From Embleya scabrispora DSM 41855 (GTDB taxonomy: Bacteria; Actinomycetota; Actinomycetes; Streptomycetales; Streptomycetaceae), in assembly GCF_000372745.1 (NCBI RefSeq), contig NZ_KB889705.1:1-50048 (forward strand): a stretch of 50,048 nt of DNA, in the 5' to 3' direction. Below are positions 9,784-18,300 of this stretch, in pieces. Each line of letters begins with the position of its first letter. Position 1 is the stretch's first letter. The notes below the pieces were generated by a model, which was not told where the DNA came from, made no database searches, and saw nothing but the letters and a program-made list of their open reading frames with translations. The position numbers were made by a program, and so were the translations under genes.

Positions 9784-10286
9784 CGGGGGTTCTCGTTGTC
9801 GGTCGGGGGTGTGGTTTTGGTGGTGGAGCGGTTGCCCATTCCGCGTCGTGAGGTGTGCCAGTCGATGACTTCTCCCCAGGAGCGGAGGCCGTCGGTGTCG
9901 GTTGTGGGGAATGGGTTGGTGGAGTCGTCGGGGTAGAGGCGGGGGTAGTTGCGGATCTCGACGTAGTCGCGGTCGAGGCGGCGGGCGATTTCGGCGAGGG
10001 TGACGCGGTCGTGTCGTGGCCAGTGTCGGTCGGGTCGTGTGGGTGGTCCGAATTCGGGGTTGGTCGTGGTGTGGGCCCGGATCGCGGCTTCGACGGCGTC
10101 GCGGGGGTAGACCTTCATGGGTCGGCCTCGGGTGGCGCGGCGTTTGCCCAGGCCTTCGGTGGCCGCGGGCCATTGGGGCCAGTGGACCCATTCGCGGGTG
10201 ACGGTCGCTTCGGTGACGTCGTAGTGGGCGGCGACGTGGTGGACGGTCCAGAATTCGGGTGTGTCCCAGGGGATGATCTCGGTCAT
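9780..10286 (-). CDS. Tandem helix-turn-helix DNA-binding protein
   Basis: 168 residues from ATG 10286. Two MerR/excisionase-like helix-turn-helix units are visible. Residues about 10-70 read FWTVHHVAAHYDVTEATVTR and end with VYPRDAVEAAIRAH; residues about 95-140 read VTLAEIARRLDRDYVEIRNY and end with RSWGEVIDWHTSRRG. The C-terminal tail is polar. The layout, two wHTH units each closing with a short Y/W-D-x-x-E/A-I helix, also occurs in the protein at 14218-14640. The gene is first in the minus-strand operon, and the 3' neighbour overlaps it by four bases. A regulator of the divergent ATP-grasp/radical SAM operon is the simplest role; recombination directionality factor is an alternative because such proteins are also excisionase-like. 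Confidence 0.8.
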   Translation of the reverse strand: MTEIIPWDTPEFWTVHHVAAHYDVTEATVTREWVHWPQWPAATEGLGKRRATRGRPMKVYPRDAVEAAIRAHTTTNPEFGPPTRPDRHWPRHDRVTLAEIARRLDRDYVEIRNYPRLYPDDSTNPFPTTDTDGLRSWGEVIDWHTSRRGMGNRSTTKTTPPTDNENPR

Positions 10287-10313
10287 GGGGGGTGCTTTCC
10301 GCGGGGGGACTTT

Positions 10314-10329
10314 TTCCGAATCTACTACG
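10314..10329 (-). promoter_or_regulatory. Promoter-like motif shared by both divergent operons (minus copy)
   Basis: Read on the minus strand this is CGTAGTAGATTCGGAA, 28 bases before ATG 10286. The same sequence with one change (CGTAGTAGAATCGGAA) lies 12 bases before ATG 10869 on the plus strand. TAGATT/TAGAAT is a reasonable actinomycete -10 hexamer. The 15/16 identity at both operon heads suggests a common promoter or operator. Confidence 0.55.
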
Positions 10330-10514
10330 CTGGTCGGTGGTGGTGGCCTCGTGTCCGTCGTGGGGTCGGCCGGGGTGGGGTGGTGGCGTTTCGGGGTTCG
10401 TTCCCGGGCGCTCGCCGCCCCGGACCCCGGCGGCCTCCGGGGAGGGGTGGGCGTGCGGCGTGCGTGGGTGCCCGCTCGGGTCGTCGGTGGCGCCGGGCGC
10501 GGAGGTTGCGGTGT

Positions 10515-10667
10515 GGGTCGGTGCTCGTGTCGCTCCCCGTTCGGCCGCCGAGGGCTTACCGCGTCCGGCGTGGGGGTCAACCCGGGAAGAGCGCCCGGGT
10601 TGACCCCCACGCCGGACGCGGTCGGGGCTGTGCCCGGCCGAACGGGGAGCGACACGAGCACCGACCC
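10515..10667. repeat. 153-bp nested perfect palindrome
   Basis: Outer arms 10515-10547 and 10635-10667 are perfect 33-base inverted repeats (left arm starts GGGTCGGTGCTCGTG). Inner arms 10559-10586 and 10594-10621 are perfect 28-base inverted repeats (inner left ends GTGGGGGTCAACCCGGG), around a 7-base loop AAGAGCG. Asymmetric internal loops of 11 and 13 bases separate the two stems. Nothing in either strand reads as a gene. It sits alone between the divergent promoters of the HTH/NUDIX and ATP-grasp/radical SAM operons. Possible roles: transcription barrier, structured RNA, oriT or replication start for the adjoining relaxase, or a palindromic MITE. Confidence 0.9.
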
Positions 10668-10706
10668 GGGGGGAGCGGTGCGCGCCCGCGCACCGCTCCC
10701 CCCGGG
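10665..10706. repeat. 42-bp near-perfect hairpin next to the nested palindrome
   Basis: Two perfect 20-base arms (10665-10684, beginning CCCGGGGGGAGCGG, and 10687-10706) flank a 2-base centre. It overlaps the end of the 153-bp palindrome by three bases, so the 192 bases 10515-10706 are almost all self-complementary. Confidence 0.9.
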
Positions 10707-10755
10707 GGCATGTCGCGTCCGGGGCGACCGGCGGTTCCGGGGATGGGAAGGACCA

Positions 10756-10785
10756 TTGACCGATGGCACTTGCGACCGGTATCAT
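10756..10785 (+). promoter_or_regulatory. Candidate sigma-70-type promoter for the ATP-grasp operon
   Basis: TTGACC at 10756-10761 and TATCAT at 10780-10785 are separated by 18 bases, 84 bases upstream of ATG 10869. It lies just downstream of the palindromes. A second candidate start is the shared motif at 10842-10857. Confidence 0.5.
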
Positions 10786-10841
10786 GGAGGTGTCGGACGG
10801 AGGAAGGGAGACGGGAACGAGCCTCTTTTTTTACCCGAGAC

Positions 10842-10857
10842 CGTAGTAGAATCGGAA
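10842..10857 (+). promoter_or_regulatory. Promoter-like motif shared by both divergent operons (plus copy)
   Basis: CGTAGTAGAATCGGAA, matching 15 of 16 bases of the minus-strand motif at 10314-10329. It overlaps the ribosome-binding site GGAAGGA, so if TAGAAT is the -10 the transcript would be nearly leaderless; otherwise it is an operator. Confidence 0.5.
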
Positions 10858-10868
10858 GGAATTAGTTC

Positions 10869-12359
10869 ATGCGAGACGACACGACATCCCAGCCGCACGG
10901 GTTGGCCGACCGCACGGCCACCGCACACGAGGAACTGACCGCCGCACTCGCGGGTCGCCCGCTCGTCAACTACGACCGCCACACCTCCGCCGGACGCGTC
11001 GCGCGCACCGGTCCCGCCCCGGTCGCGGCATTCCGCCCCGCCCTCGCCCTCGGCTCGTACTCCTCCTGGGACGCCGCGCGCGCCAGCGAGACCCTGGCCG
11101 CCGAGGACGACACCCACGAGCGCGGCGGCGGAGACGGCAAACACCAGTGGTGGCCCGTCATCGCCGACCGAGCCGCCGCCCGCGTCGCCGATTTCCCGCG
11201 TCCGCCCGTCGTCGCGGGATGGTGGGCGGTTCCCCACCTGTCCGACCTCGCCGGGCGAAACGGCACGGTCGCGGGCATCCCCCTCGCCACCCGCCACACC
11301 ATCGAGGACAAAGCCGCCGTCGGGCACATCCTCCGCGACGCGGGAGTCCACGACCACATGATCATCCGCGCGCGCACCTACACCGGGCGACACCTGCCCG
11401 ATCCGGCGGTCATGCGCAGGGACGTCGGTTCGCGCCGTCTGGTCGTGCAGTCGGGCCACGTCGGGGGCGGACGCGGCACCGTGTTCGTGAACGGCCGTCA
11501 CGACATGCCCCGAGCCGCCGCGCTCCCCGGTCCGTGGCGCGTCTCCGCGTTCGTCGAAGGCTGGAGTTCCAACACCACCGTCGTCTCCATCCCCGACGGA
11601 CACGGAGGCGTGCGCGTCTACGTCGACCGCCCCTCGCACAACCCCATGGCGATCACGGCCGTCGGTATCGGTCCCGCCAAGGGCGCCGGGAACGACTGGT
11701 CGTCCGCGTGGCCCGCGTCCGGCGTCCGCGACATCATCGACGCCGCCACGCGCATCGGTCGGTGGGCATGGCGCACACACCGCCTTGTCGGCATCTGGGG
11801 CATCGACACCATCTGGACCCCGCACGGTCCCGTGATCAACGAGATCAACGCCCGCAGGCAGGGCACCACCGAGGTCTCCGGCGTCAACCAACTCCTCACC
11901 GGATTCCCGCCGTTGGTGGTGGCCCATCTGACCACCCAACTCGGACACCGCGTGACGTGGCTGCCGTCCCCGGACGACTTCAACACGACCACCCTCGACA
12001 GCGCCCGAGGCGGCAAGCCCGCACCGTACTACCTCAAGATCCGAGCCCGCCGCCGCATGACCGCGCCGAACGACTTCCCCGGCGCCGGAATCTACCGACT
12101 CACCCCGAACGGTCTCCAGTGGGACCGCCCCGGCGCCAACCCCATCCAAGCCGACAGCGACACCGGACACGTGCTGTTGGCCAACGTCCCCCGCGCCGGA
12201 ACGATCTCCCACCCCGGAGCCGAGATGGGCACCGTCGAGGGAATCACCGCCGGACCCGCCAGCCCGTTCGGCGGACCCCACGACCTCTCCCCCACCGGAC
12301 GCGTCGTACTCGCGGCGTTCGACCGCCTGTTCACCCACACCGAAGGAGACCAGCAGTGA
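10869..12359 (+). CDS. ATP-grasp family ligase-like enzyme
   Basis: 496 residues; ATG 10869 is preceded by GGAAGGA at a good distance. ATP-grasp features appear in order. Around residue 140 is TIEDKAAVGHILRDAGV (the DK..x..L...G linker), then RLVVQSGHVGGGRGTVFV (flexible Gly-rich loop that clamps ATP) and VSAFVEGWSSNTTVVS. Around 310-335 is IWGIDTIWTPHGPVINEINA followed by RRQGTTE, which supplies the metal-binding E-x-N of the family. ATP-grasp enzymes join a carboxylate to an amine, thiol or similar group through an acylphosphate. The N-terminal 130 and C-terminal 130 residues match nothing I recognise, so the substrate is unknown. It overlaps the radical SAM gene by four bases (GTGA), so the two products are probably made together. 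Confidence 0.85.
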   Translation: MRDDTTSQPHGLADRTATAHEELTAALAGRPLVNYDRHTSAGRVARTGPAPVAAFRPALALGSYSSWDAARASETLAAEDDTHERGGGDGKHQWWPVIADRAAARVADFPRPPVVAGWWAVPHLSDLAGRNGTVAGIPLATRHTIEDKAAVGHILRDAGVHDHMIIRARTYTGRHLPDPAVMRRDVGSRRLVVQSGHVGGGRGTVFVNGRHDMPRAAALPGPWRVSAFVEGWSSNTTVVSIPDGHGGVRVYVDRPSHNPMAITAVGIGPAKGAGNDWSSAWPASGVRDIIDAATRIGRWAWRTHRLVGIWGIDTIWTPHGPVINEINARRQGTTEVSGVNQLLTGFPPLVVAHLTTQLGHRVTWLPSPDDFNTTTLDSARGGKPAPYYLKIRARRRMTAPNDFPGAGIYRLTPNGLQWDRPGANPIQADSDTGHVLLANVPRAGTISHPGAEMGTVEGITAGPASPFGGPHDLSPTGRVVLAAFDRLFTHTEGDQQ

Positions 12360-14014
12360 ACCACGCCCTTCCGTCCCCGACGGACCAACTCCGGGCACTG
12401 CCCGACGAGGCATTCACCCGACTCCAGTACCTCGCCCCCGCCGCCGGATGCTTCAACCGGTGCGCATTCTGCTCCCAGGCAGCCGGACGCGACGTCTGGC
12501 AGCTCACCCGCCCCGGTCTCTACACGCTCATGAACGCCATGGCCACCGTCGCCGACGAACGCGGCATCGCCATCGCCCGAGGACGCGACGCCCACCGCCC
12601 GGGAACGATCTTCCCGTACCTGGACAACGACATCGCGAGCTACCCCCACCTCGACGACTACCTGTCGCTCGCCCGCGACACCCTCAAGACCAAGGTCCGA
12701 ATCTCCACCGTCGGCTTCTCCGCCAACGCCCCGGACCTCACGGCCATGCATACCCGCATCGCCACCACCCTCGCCGACGTCCTGGACGGGGTCCGACTCT
12801 CCATCACGCCCTACACGACCGGATGGATCGACCACAACGCCGACTCCACCAGTCGAGCCCAGTTCACCGCAGACGTCGCGAACATCCTGCGCACCTACCG
12901 CCCCGTGTTCGACCGTCTGGGACACGGCGCAGCGACCGCCGCCGTCGAACTGCGCTTCGCACCGCTGTTGGGCAGGGTGCCCGTCACGGACACCCACATC
13001 GACGGACACCACGTCATCGCCGCCGGGCCACACACGCTCATCGCCGTCGAACCGACCACCGAACCGGCGCCGACCACCCGCGTGACGGGACTCGGCCCCG
13101 ACAATCAACCCGAATTCACCACACCGCCCCGGCGCTACGTGCACATCACCGCCCGCGACACCACACCCAACCCCGCCACCGTGCGCGCAGCCCTACGCGA
13201 CACCCTCACCCACCCCCACCACCGTCGCGAAGTCGACCTCTACCGATTCCGCAACGCGGACGGCCCGTACTACGCGATAGAACCCAACTTCCCCACCGGC
13301 GGGGGCTTCACCGCACTCCACATCTACCCCGCCACCAACCGGCGCGAGACATCCGGCTACACCGACGCCACACGGCCCTTCCTCAACGCCATCCTCACCG
13401 TCAAGGCAGCCCGGGGACTCGCCCGCCGAGACGCCTTCCCCGACGCCACCTGGACCGACGTGGACAACGTCCTACGCGTCCTCACCGACCGCGCCACCGC
13501 GCTCGACACCATCGACCCGACCGCCGCAACCCACATCCGCACGGCCATCCTCCCGGTCGTGACCACCTACATCACCGCCATGCGCACCGCCGACATGCCA
13601 CCGTCCGCAGTCCTGTCCCGGGAATTCACCATCGACACCGGCCAAATCGTCAACCAGGGTCGCGCACGCGGACTCTTCCGAGGACTGGTCACCGTCGCCG
13701 ACGAGCCGATGACCCCCCGAGAAGAACGCGGATACGGAGAAGTCAGCCTCTCCAGCATCCGGGGAACCGTCTGGCGCATCGCCCCCGTACCCTTCGCCAA
13801 CGAACGACTGACCACAGCCGTCAAGGGCGACAAGAACACCGCCGCCCGAACCCCGACCATCGTGATCGAAGAACTCGACCCCCGCCACCTCCGCAACACC
13901 GACCGCGCCACAGGAAAGCCGCTCCGCCGCTACTTCCTGACCGGCGTGGACATCGAGCGCGTGACCCTTGAACAGGGACACATCCGCCGCTCCTTCCCCG
14001 GCATCACCCAGTAA
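12356..14014 (+). CDS. Radical SAM enzyme of unknown family
   Basis: 552 residues from GTG 12356, with GAAGGAG upstream inside the ATP-grasp gene. Residues about 25-50 read LQYLAPAAGCFNRCAFCSQA; C-FNR-C-AF-C is the C-x3-C-x2-C motif binding the [4Fe-4S] cluster of radical SAM enzymes. Downstream, TIFPYLDNDIASYPHLDDYL, KVRISTVGFSAN and VLDGVRLSITPYTTGW fit successive strands of the partial TIM barrel. The second half (about 300-552) includes REFTIDTGQIVNQGRARG and VWRIAPVPFANERLTTAVKG and matches no family I know; no SPASM or B12 domain motif is obvious. It is last in the ATP-grasp operon and is followed by a perfect terminator hairpin. Confidence 0.88.
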   Translation: MNHALPSPTDQLRALPDEAFTRLQYLAPAAGCFNRCAFCSQAAGRDVWQLTRPGLYTLMNAMATVADERGIAIARGRDAHRPGTIFPYLDNDIASYPHLDDYLSLARDTLKTKVRISTVGFSANAPDLTAMHTRIATTLADVLDGVRLSITPYTTGWIDHNADSTSRAQFTADVANILRTYRPVFDRLGHGAATAAVELRFAPLLGRVPVTDTHIDGHHVIAAGPHTLIAVEPTTEPAPTTRVTGLGPDNQPEFTTPPRRYVHITARDTTPNPATVRAALRDTLTHPHHRREVDLYRFRNADGPYYAIEPNFPTGGGFTALHIYPATNRRETSGYTDATRPFLNAILTVKAARGLARRDAFPDATWTDVDNVLRVLTDRATALDTIDPTAATHIRTAILPVVTTYITAMRTADMPPSAVLSREFTIDTGQIVNQGRARGLFRGLVTVADEPMTPREERGYGEVSLSSIRGTVWRIAPVPFANERLTTAVKGDKNTAARTPTIVIEELDPRHLRNTDRATGKPLRRYFLTGVDIERVTLEQGHIRRSFPGITQ

Positions 14015-14036
14015 CCGCGAAACCCCGCACGAAACA

Positions 14037-14073
14037 GGTGTGCCGGACCCGAGAGAAGCGGGTCCGGCACACC
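14037..14073 (+). terminator. Terminator hairpin after the radical SAM gene
   Basis: Perfect 14-bp stem (left GGTGTGCCGGACCC, right GGGTCCGGCACACC) with a 9-base loop, 22 bases after the stop at 14014. There is no T-run, as is usual in actinomycetes. Confidence 0.8.
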
Positions 14074-14217
14074 GCCACGTTACCCCACCCCCACCGACAA
14101 CCCCCCGACACACAACGCCCACGGCACGCAACATGCCGTGGGTACTCGCGCGCACACCAGGCTTCGGGTACAAGTAATCACCACCCACCCCGGCCCAACC
14201 GCCCGCGAGGAGCGTCC

Positions 14218-14640
14218 TTGATCCGCGCCAACCACCAGGCCATCGACACACAAGACGCCCTCACCATCTACGGCATCTCCCTTCGCACCTTCCGCCGCCG
14301 CATGAACACCCCCACCCCCGACCAACCCACCCCCATCAACCCCACCCACGGCAGTCGCGGACACCGACAACTCTGGGACGCCGAAGAAATCCGCGCACAC
14401 GCCGAAGGCAGGCCCCTCCCCCCACACACCACCGAAGACCACCCCCAAGACCTCTTGGACCGCACCGAAATCGCCACACTCATCAACATCCACCCCGACA
14501 CATTCGCCAAAGACCCCTACGCCCCACCCCCCGACCACACCATCTACGACATCCCCCACTGGTACCGCCACACCATCGAGCACTACCGCGACAACCGCCC
14601 CGGCAAGGGACACCCCAGAACCCCACCACCACAACCCTGA
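14218..14640 (+). CDS. Second tandem helix-turn-helix protein
   Basis: 140 residues from TTG 14218, chosen because GCGAGGAG lies seven bases upstream. Two HTH units are visible. Residues about 8-65 read IDTQDALTIYGISLRTFRRR and end LWDAEEIRAHAEG; residues about 78-125 read LLDRTEIATLINIHPDTFAK and end YDIPHWYRHTIEHYRDNRPG. The layout mirrors the HTH protein at 9780-10286, although sequence identity looks low. It lies downstream of the ATP-grasp/radical SAM pair, past the terminator, so it probably has its own promoter in 14074-14217. A regulator of the locus is the best guess; an excisionase-like role is possible. Confidence 0.75.
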   Translation: MIRANHQAIDTQDALTIYGISLRTFRRRMNTPTPDQPTPINPTHGSRGHRQLWDAEEIRAHAEGRPLPPHTTEDHPQDLLDRTEIATLINIHPDTFAKDPYAPPPDHTIYDIPHWYRHTIEHYRDNRPGKGHPRTPPPQP

Positions 14641-14981
14641 ACCAAAACAGCCCTCACACCTGGTGCACTATCAGTGGTCATGCGCGTGGCGGGGCGATCG
14701 AGGACCGCTGGGCAAGGGGGCCGCCGCCCCACTGCTGGTTGCGGCGGGTCGAGCGGGTCGAACCGACTCGGGCCGCGCGACGCGGACTCTACGGCGCGTG
14801 CTCCGTGGTTGACTCGGGGTCGTACTCGGGACGGCGTCGAGGGTCGGCCTGGTCGGGCTCTTCGGCATGGCTCGGTTCTGGCTCTTGAGAGTGGAGTGCG
14901 ACTCAGGCAAGTCGTTGCCTGATTACCTCAGTGTTTGGCCACGGATCGGTTACGTACCTGTGAATGTGCAGGTCGGCAAGT
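14641..14981. other. Gene-free stretch upstream of the mini-CRISPR
   Basis: No convincing gene on either strand: the open frames here lack a ribosome-binding site and recognisable motifs. The last 90 bases (from about 14890) are less GC-rich than the surroundings and directly precede the first repeat at 14982, so they may contain a leader and promoter for the mini-array. Confidence 0.4.
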
Positions 14982-15071
14982 GAACTCCCCACGCAGGTGG
15001 GGGTGAGCCGAACAACGCCCAGGACGACCTCGACGTCAACGTGAACTCCCCACGCGGGTGGGGGAGCTGGG
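14982..15071 (+). CRISPR. Mini-CRISPR: two diverged I-E-like repeats, one spacer
   Basis: Repeat 1 is at 14982-15010 and repeat 2 at 15043-15071, with the same 61-base period as the main array and a 32-base spacer at 15011-15042. Repeat 1 begins GAACTCCCCACGCAGGTG and ends GGGGGTGAGCCG. It differs from the main-array repeat mainly in the stem-loop (ACGCAGGT instead of ACACGCGT). Repeat 2 has degenerated over its last six bases (GGGGGAGCTGG), as terminal repeats do. Orientation is the same as the main array. Confidence 0.85.
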
Positions 15072-15249
15072 GCTGGCCATCCGGTGACTGCCGGAGGTGC
15101 CGGCTCCCGCGGAAGTTTGCCAAGTCCCCTCGCCCACCACATCACCTGCAGGCACACTCCCTGGCCCTACCGCCCCCGCCCCCTCGCCCTGATCCCGCCC
15201 GTCACATCGTCGTTGGTGGGCAAGTGACGGTGCTTCCTAGCATCGCCGC

Positions 15250-15312
15250 ATGACGGCTCGGGCAATGGTTCAGGCGCGACGGCGCGGCGCGGCGGGGGTG
15301 GTCGCGCTGTGA
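15250..15312 (+). CDS. 20-residue leader ORF coupled to the relaxase gene
   Basis: ATG 15250 opens a very basic 20-residue peptide, MTARAMVQARRRGAAGVVAL. Its stop TGA (15310-15312) overlaps the relaxase start codons GTG 15309 and ATG 15312. This arrangement would allow translational coupling. It may be chance, as no strong ribosome-binding site precedes it. Confidence 0.3.
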   Translation: MTARAMVQARRRGAAGVVAL

Positions 15313-18300
15313 TGACGCTCCACAAGCTTGGGCCGAACGGGTGGGAGTACCTGGTCGATTCGGTGAGTGTGGCCGACGAGGGGCGTGGGCTCGGGCAGGA
15401 TCTTGTCGCCTACTACGCCGCGACCGACAACCCGCCCGGTGTCTGGACGGGTGCGCTCGCCGAGGTGTTGGGGGTCGCGGGTACGGAGGCGGGCCGCGAG
15501 CAGATACGGAATCTCTTCGGGCACGGCCGGCACCCGATGCTCTTCCGGGAGTACGCGCGCACCCTCGTCACATCGCTCGACGCCGGCGCCACCTCCGGCG
15601 CCCTCCCCGGCCTCGGCCCCGACGTCACCCCCGGCATCGATCCCGACGCGCTCGCCCGGGCCCTGGAACGGCACCCCTCCGTGGTGGAACGTGTGTTGCC
15701 CGGCGCCGACATCGCCCATCGGGTCAACGAACGCATGGCCGTCGAAGGCGTCGACGTCACCGGCGCGGCCCGGACCGCGCTCCGCGACCGGATCCGCGGC
15801 GAGGAACGCGCCGCCGACGCCCGCCGCGTCGCCCACCTCGCGCGCCGTCTGGCGAAGAGCGCCAGCGCCGACGAGCGCGTCCTGGCCGACGTCCTCGTCC
15901 GCGCGAGTCCCGCCCACCTCGCCGCCGCCGCGGACGGGCTTCAGCTCGGGCGTGCCTTCCCCGTCCACCGCACCGTCGCCGAGCGCGCCGCGACCCGCTT
16001 TGTCGCGCATGCCGTCGCCCACCCCCACGCCACCGAGGCCGAACTCGCCCACGCCAAGGCCGAGATCCTGCGCGAGGAGGACACCCGCGGCGAACGCCAG
16101 GCCGTCACCGGGTTCGACCTCGTGTTCTCCCCGCCCAAGAGCATCTCCACCGCCTGGGCCCTGGCCGTGGTCACCGGCGACGACGCCACCCGGCTCGCCC
16201 TCGAGGAGGCGCACAACGACGCCGTACGCGCGGTCCTCGCCCGCCTGGAGAACGACGTGGCGTTCACCCGCCTCGGCGCTGGCGGCGCGGCGCAGGTCAA
16301 GGCGGACGGCGTCGCCGCGGTGGCGTTCGTGCACCGCACCTCCCGCGCCGGCGACCCGGACCTGCACACCCACGTCATCGTCTCCACCAAGACCCTCGGC
16401 CCCGACGGACGATGGCGTTCCCTCGACGGACGTGCGCTGTTCGCGGCCAAGGTCGCGCTCAGCGAGCAGTACAACTCGACCGTGCTCGACGGCGTCACCC
16501 ACCGTCTCGGCTGGGCGACCGGTGTCCGCGCCGACCAGGTCGACCACGGCAGCCGCGCGATCCGCGAACTCGTCGAGATACCCGTCGCGCTCAACGAGGC
16601 CTTCTCCTCCCGCCGGGCCCAGGTCAAGGCCGAGTTCGCCACGCTGTATCGGAAGTTCCGCGAGACGCACGGCCGCGAACCGCGCCGCGGCGAGGAGTAC
16701 GACCTCCTGCAACAGGCCACCTTGAACAACCGCCCCCGCAAGGACAAGGGCGGCACCGCCGCCGCCGAGGCCCGCCGGTGGCGGGAGATCGCCGAGAGTG
16801 TCCTGGGACCGGGGTACGCGACGTTCCTCGCCGGGCTGACGCACACCGCCCGGACACTGCGCGCCGACGACATCGGCGTCGAGCGGATCGCCGCCTGGGC
16901 CGCCGCCACCGTCGACGGCGTTCAGCACCACCGTTCCACCTGGACCGTGCGCAACCTCGAGGCGGAGGCTCAACGCGTCACCCGCGACACGGCGTTCGCC
17001 TCCTCCGAGGACCGCGCGGCGACGGTGTCCCGGATCGTGCGCCTGGCCACCGCCGAGGACCGCCTGCTCGACCCGGACACCGGCACCCGCGTCGTCCGGA
17101 TCACCCCCGACGCCCTGATCGCCGAACCTGCGGCCCTGCGCCGCCCGGACGGCACCGGCGTCTTCCAACCGCACGCCGCCGTCCGTTACACCAGCACCGC
17201 CATCCTCGACGCCGAACGCCGCCTCCTCGCCCACGCCCGCGCCGGCGGCGCCCCCACCCTCTCCCGCGCCGCCGTCGACGCGGCCCTGGCCGAGTCCGCG
17301 CGCGAACACGGCCGCACCCTGGCCCCCGACCAGCGGGCCGCGGTTCGCCATCTCGCGCACAGCGGCACCTGGTTGACGTCGCTGATTGGCCCGGCCGGCA
17401 CCGGCAAGACCACCACCCTGCGCGTTCTCGTCCGCGCCGCCGAACTCGACGGCTGGACCGTCGTCGGCCTCGCCCCCTCCGCCCGCGCGGCCCGCGTCCT
17501 CGCCGACACCGCCGGGATCGCCACCACCGAGAACACCCACCAATGGGCAGCGCAACTGCGCGGCGGCGCCGTGGCCCCCCACCCGCGCACCCTCGTCCTG
17601 ATCGACGAGGCCGGCATGGCCGGCACCCTCACCCTGGACGCCATCACCCGCGCCCACGTCGCCGCGGGCGGCGTCGTACGCCTGGTGGGCGACCCGCAGC
17701 AGCTCGCGGCCGTCGAATCCGGCGGCGTCCTGCGCCACCTGCAACGCCACGCCGACAGCGCCGAACTCACCAGCGTCTGGCGCTTTCGCGAACCCGACGG
17801 CACCCCGCGCACCTGGGAGATCGACGCCTCGCTGCGACTGCGCGACGGCGACACCACCGTCGTCGAGGAATACCTGCGCCACGGCCGCGTCCACGACGGC
17901 TCGCTCCAGTCGATGACCGACCGGGTGTACCGGGACTGGCGCGCCGACACCGCCGCCGGCCGGGTGTCCCTGATGATCGCCTCCACCAACGCGCTCGCCG
18001 GCGAACTCTCCGAGCGCGCCCGCGCGGACCGCGTCGCCGCCGGCGAGGTCGAGCGCGACGGCGTCGCGTTGGCCAACGGCGGCCGCGCCGGCGTCGGGGA
18101 CCGCGTGGTCACCCGCCGCAACGAACGCGCCATGTCCCTGTTCGCCGGCCGCGACTGGGTCAAGAACGGCGACGTCTGGGAGGTCACCGGCCGGGGCCGC
18201 GACGGAGCGCTGACCGTACGCCATACCGAGCACGGCGGCACGATCACCCTGCCGCCCGCCTATGTGGGCAGCAGCGTCGAACTCGCCTACGCCTCCACCA

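Noticed and set aside
10287-10868. Open frames through the palindromic intergenic region on both strands
   Set aside because: Mirror-image peptides on the two strands result from the palindromes; no coding signature.
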